The position numbers were made by a program, and so were the translations under genes. The notes below the pieces were generated by a model. That model saw nothing but the letters and a program-made list of their open reading frames with translations. It was not told where the DNA came from and did not search any database. 13,917 nucleotides of DNA from contig JAUWJM010000030.1 of NCBI GenBank assembly GCA_030607715.1, positions 1 through 13,917 on the forward strand, given 5' to 3'. Below, one piece after another: positions 13,459 to 13,917 of this stretch (position 1 is its first letter; every line of letters starts with the position of its first letter). The stretch comes from Candidatus Aerophobota bacterium. Lineage in GTDB: Bacteria; Aerophobota; Aerophobia; Aerophobales; B3-G15.

Positions 13459-13917
13459 ACCAAAATCCTGTAGTTTTACAGTTATGTTGCCGTTTGATAA
13501 CAAGTTCTCTCAATTTAAAACCAGCATCCAAATAAACATCTATAAGTTTAAAGCCCAGAGGAATCACATGTTTCTTTCTCCGGGTGTCTCCAATTAAAAT
13601 AGCACACTGCCTTCCCGGCTTCAGCACTCTAAAACTCTCTTTTGCAACTTTAGCCATTTCTTTTAAGAATTCATCCATATCGAAAAACGATAAATCACCT
13701 TTTTTAGAATCCGTATAATGAATGATATTTGCATAAGGAGGATGAGCACAGATTAAATCTATTGAATTATCTTGTAGGTATGATAAATCTCTGGCATCAC
13801 CAATTGACAATTCAGGTTCATAAATTTGAGGAGGGATTTTCCGGTCAATAAATTGTTCTGCCTTTATGTTAAAATTCGCATTCTTCTATCCCAGTTCAAT
13901 AGCTTTACCGTTAATAT
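13448..13917 (-). pseudogene. DNA methyltransferase (HPPY motif IV), damaged and partial at window edge
   Basis: The frame is open from 13885 down to the TAA at 13448-13450; the first recognised start codon in it is TTG at 13808-13810. It reads IPPQIYEPELSIGDARDL, then SIDLICAHPPYANIIHY (motif IV, HPPY), then ESFRVLKPGRQCAILIGD, then HVIPLGFKLIDVYLDAGFKL and QHNCKTTGFWYEN. This is an alpha-class-like amino-methyltransferase catalytic core (N6-adenine or N4-cytosine). A TAG at 13886-13888 interrupts the same frame, beyond which INGKAIELG continues to the edge, looking like coding sequence of the same protein. The C-terminus stops about where relatives continue for ~15 more residues. The SAM-binding FxGxG motif is not in view. 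It is either a pseudogene or a gene with a sequence error. Confidence 0.6.

Overview
The window is AT-rich bacterial chromosome, probably from a little-studied anaerobe. The main evidence is a four-subunit ferredoxin-dependent pyruvate/2-oxoacid oxidoreductase, together with bacterial-type serS, dnaN, dciA and HPr and sigma70-like promoters of the form TTGACA-N16-TAAAAT. A NlpD-like LysM/LytM protein next to pcm hints at a double-membrane cell. The phylum cannot be fixed from the sequence. TGA and TAA both act as normal stops in healthy genes, so the standard code applies.

Layout. (i) 1-7628 is a long minus-strand block. In transcription order it holds a xylulokinase gene broken by one in-frame TGA, dnaN, dciA (DUF721), pcm, a COG2426 small membrane protein, tRNA-Pro(CGG), a tRNA-derived direct-repeat patch, a LysM/LytM envelope protein, ptsH (HPr), serS, tRNA-Ser(UGA), and the tail of a HicA-like toxin gene running off the left edge. 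(ii) 7629-8213 is a divergent intergenic region. It has a clear promoter for each side and, between them, an unassigned ~160-nt segment that folds into a long interrupted hairpin. I think this is an RNA gene, possibly 6S-like. (iii) 8214-11222 is a plus-strand operon of gamma, delta, alpha and beta subunits of pyruvate/2-oxoacid:ferredoxin oxidoreductase, tightly spaced with good Shine-Dalgarno sites. (iv) 11280-13917 is an accessory-looking minus-strand region: a DNA methyltransferase damaged at both ends, a winged-helix plus nuclease-like protein, a small CxC/CxC protein translationally coupled to it, a transposase (RAYT-like) remnant and an aldo/keto reductase.

Functional links. dnaN and dciA are replication genes. 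serS and tRNA-Ser form a cognate enzyme/tRNA pair whose DNA physically overlaps. pcm and the NlpD-like protein recall the pcm-nlpD neighbourhood of proteobacteria. The POR operon would link pyruvate to acetyl-CoA and reduced ferredoxin.

The most unusual points are two same-strand overlaps between a protein gene and a tRNA gene, a duplicated tRNA-Pro 3' end with an inverted copy able to compete with the tRNA T-arm, the structured element at 7770-7929, and the methyltransferase/nuclease/zinc-protein cassette at the right edge.
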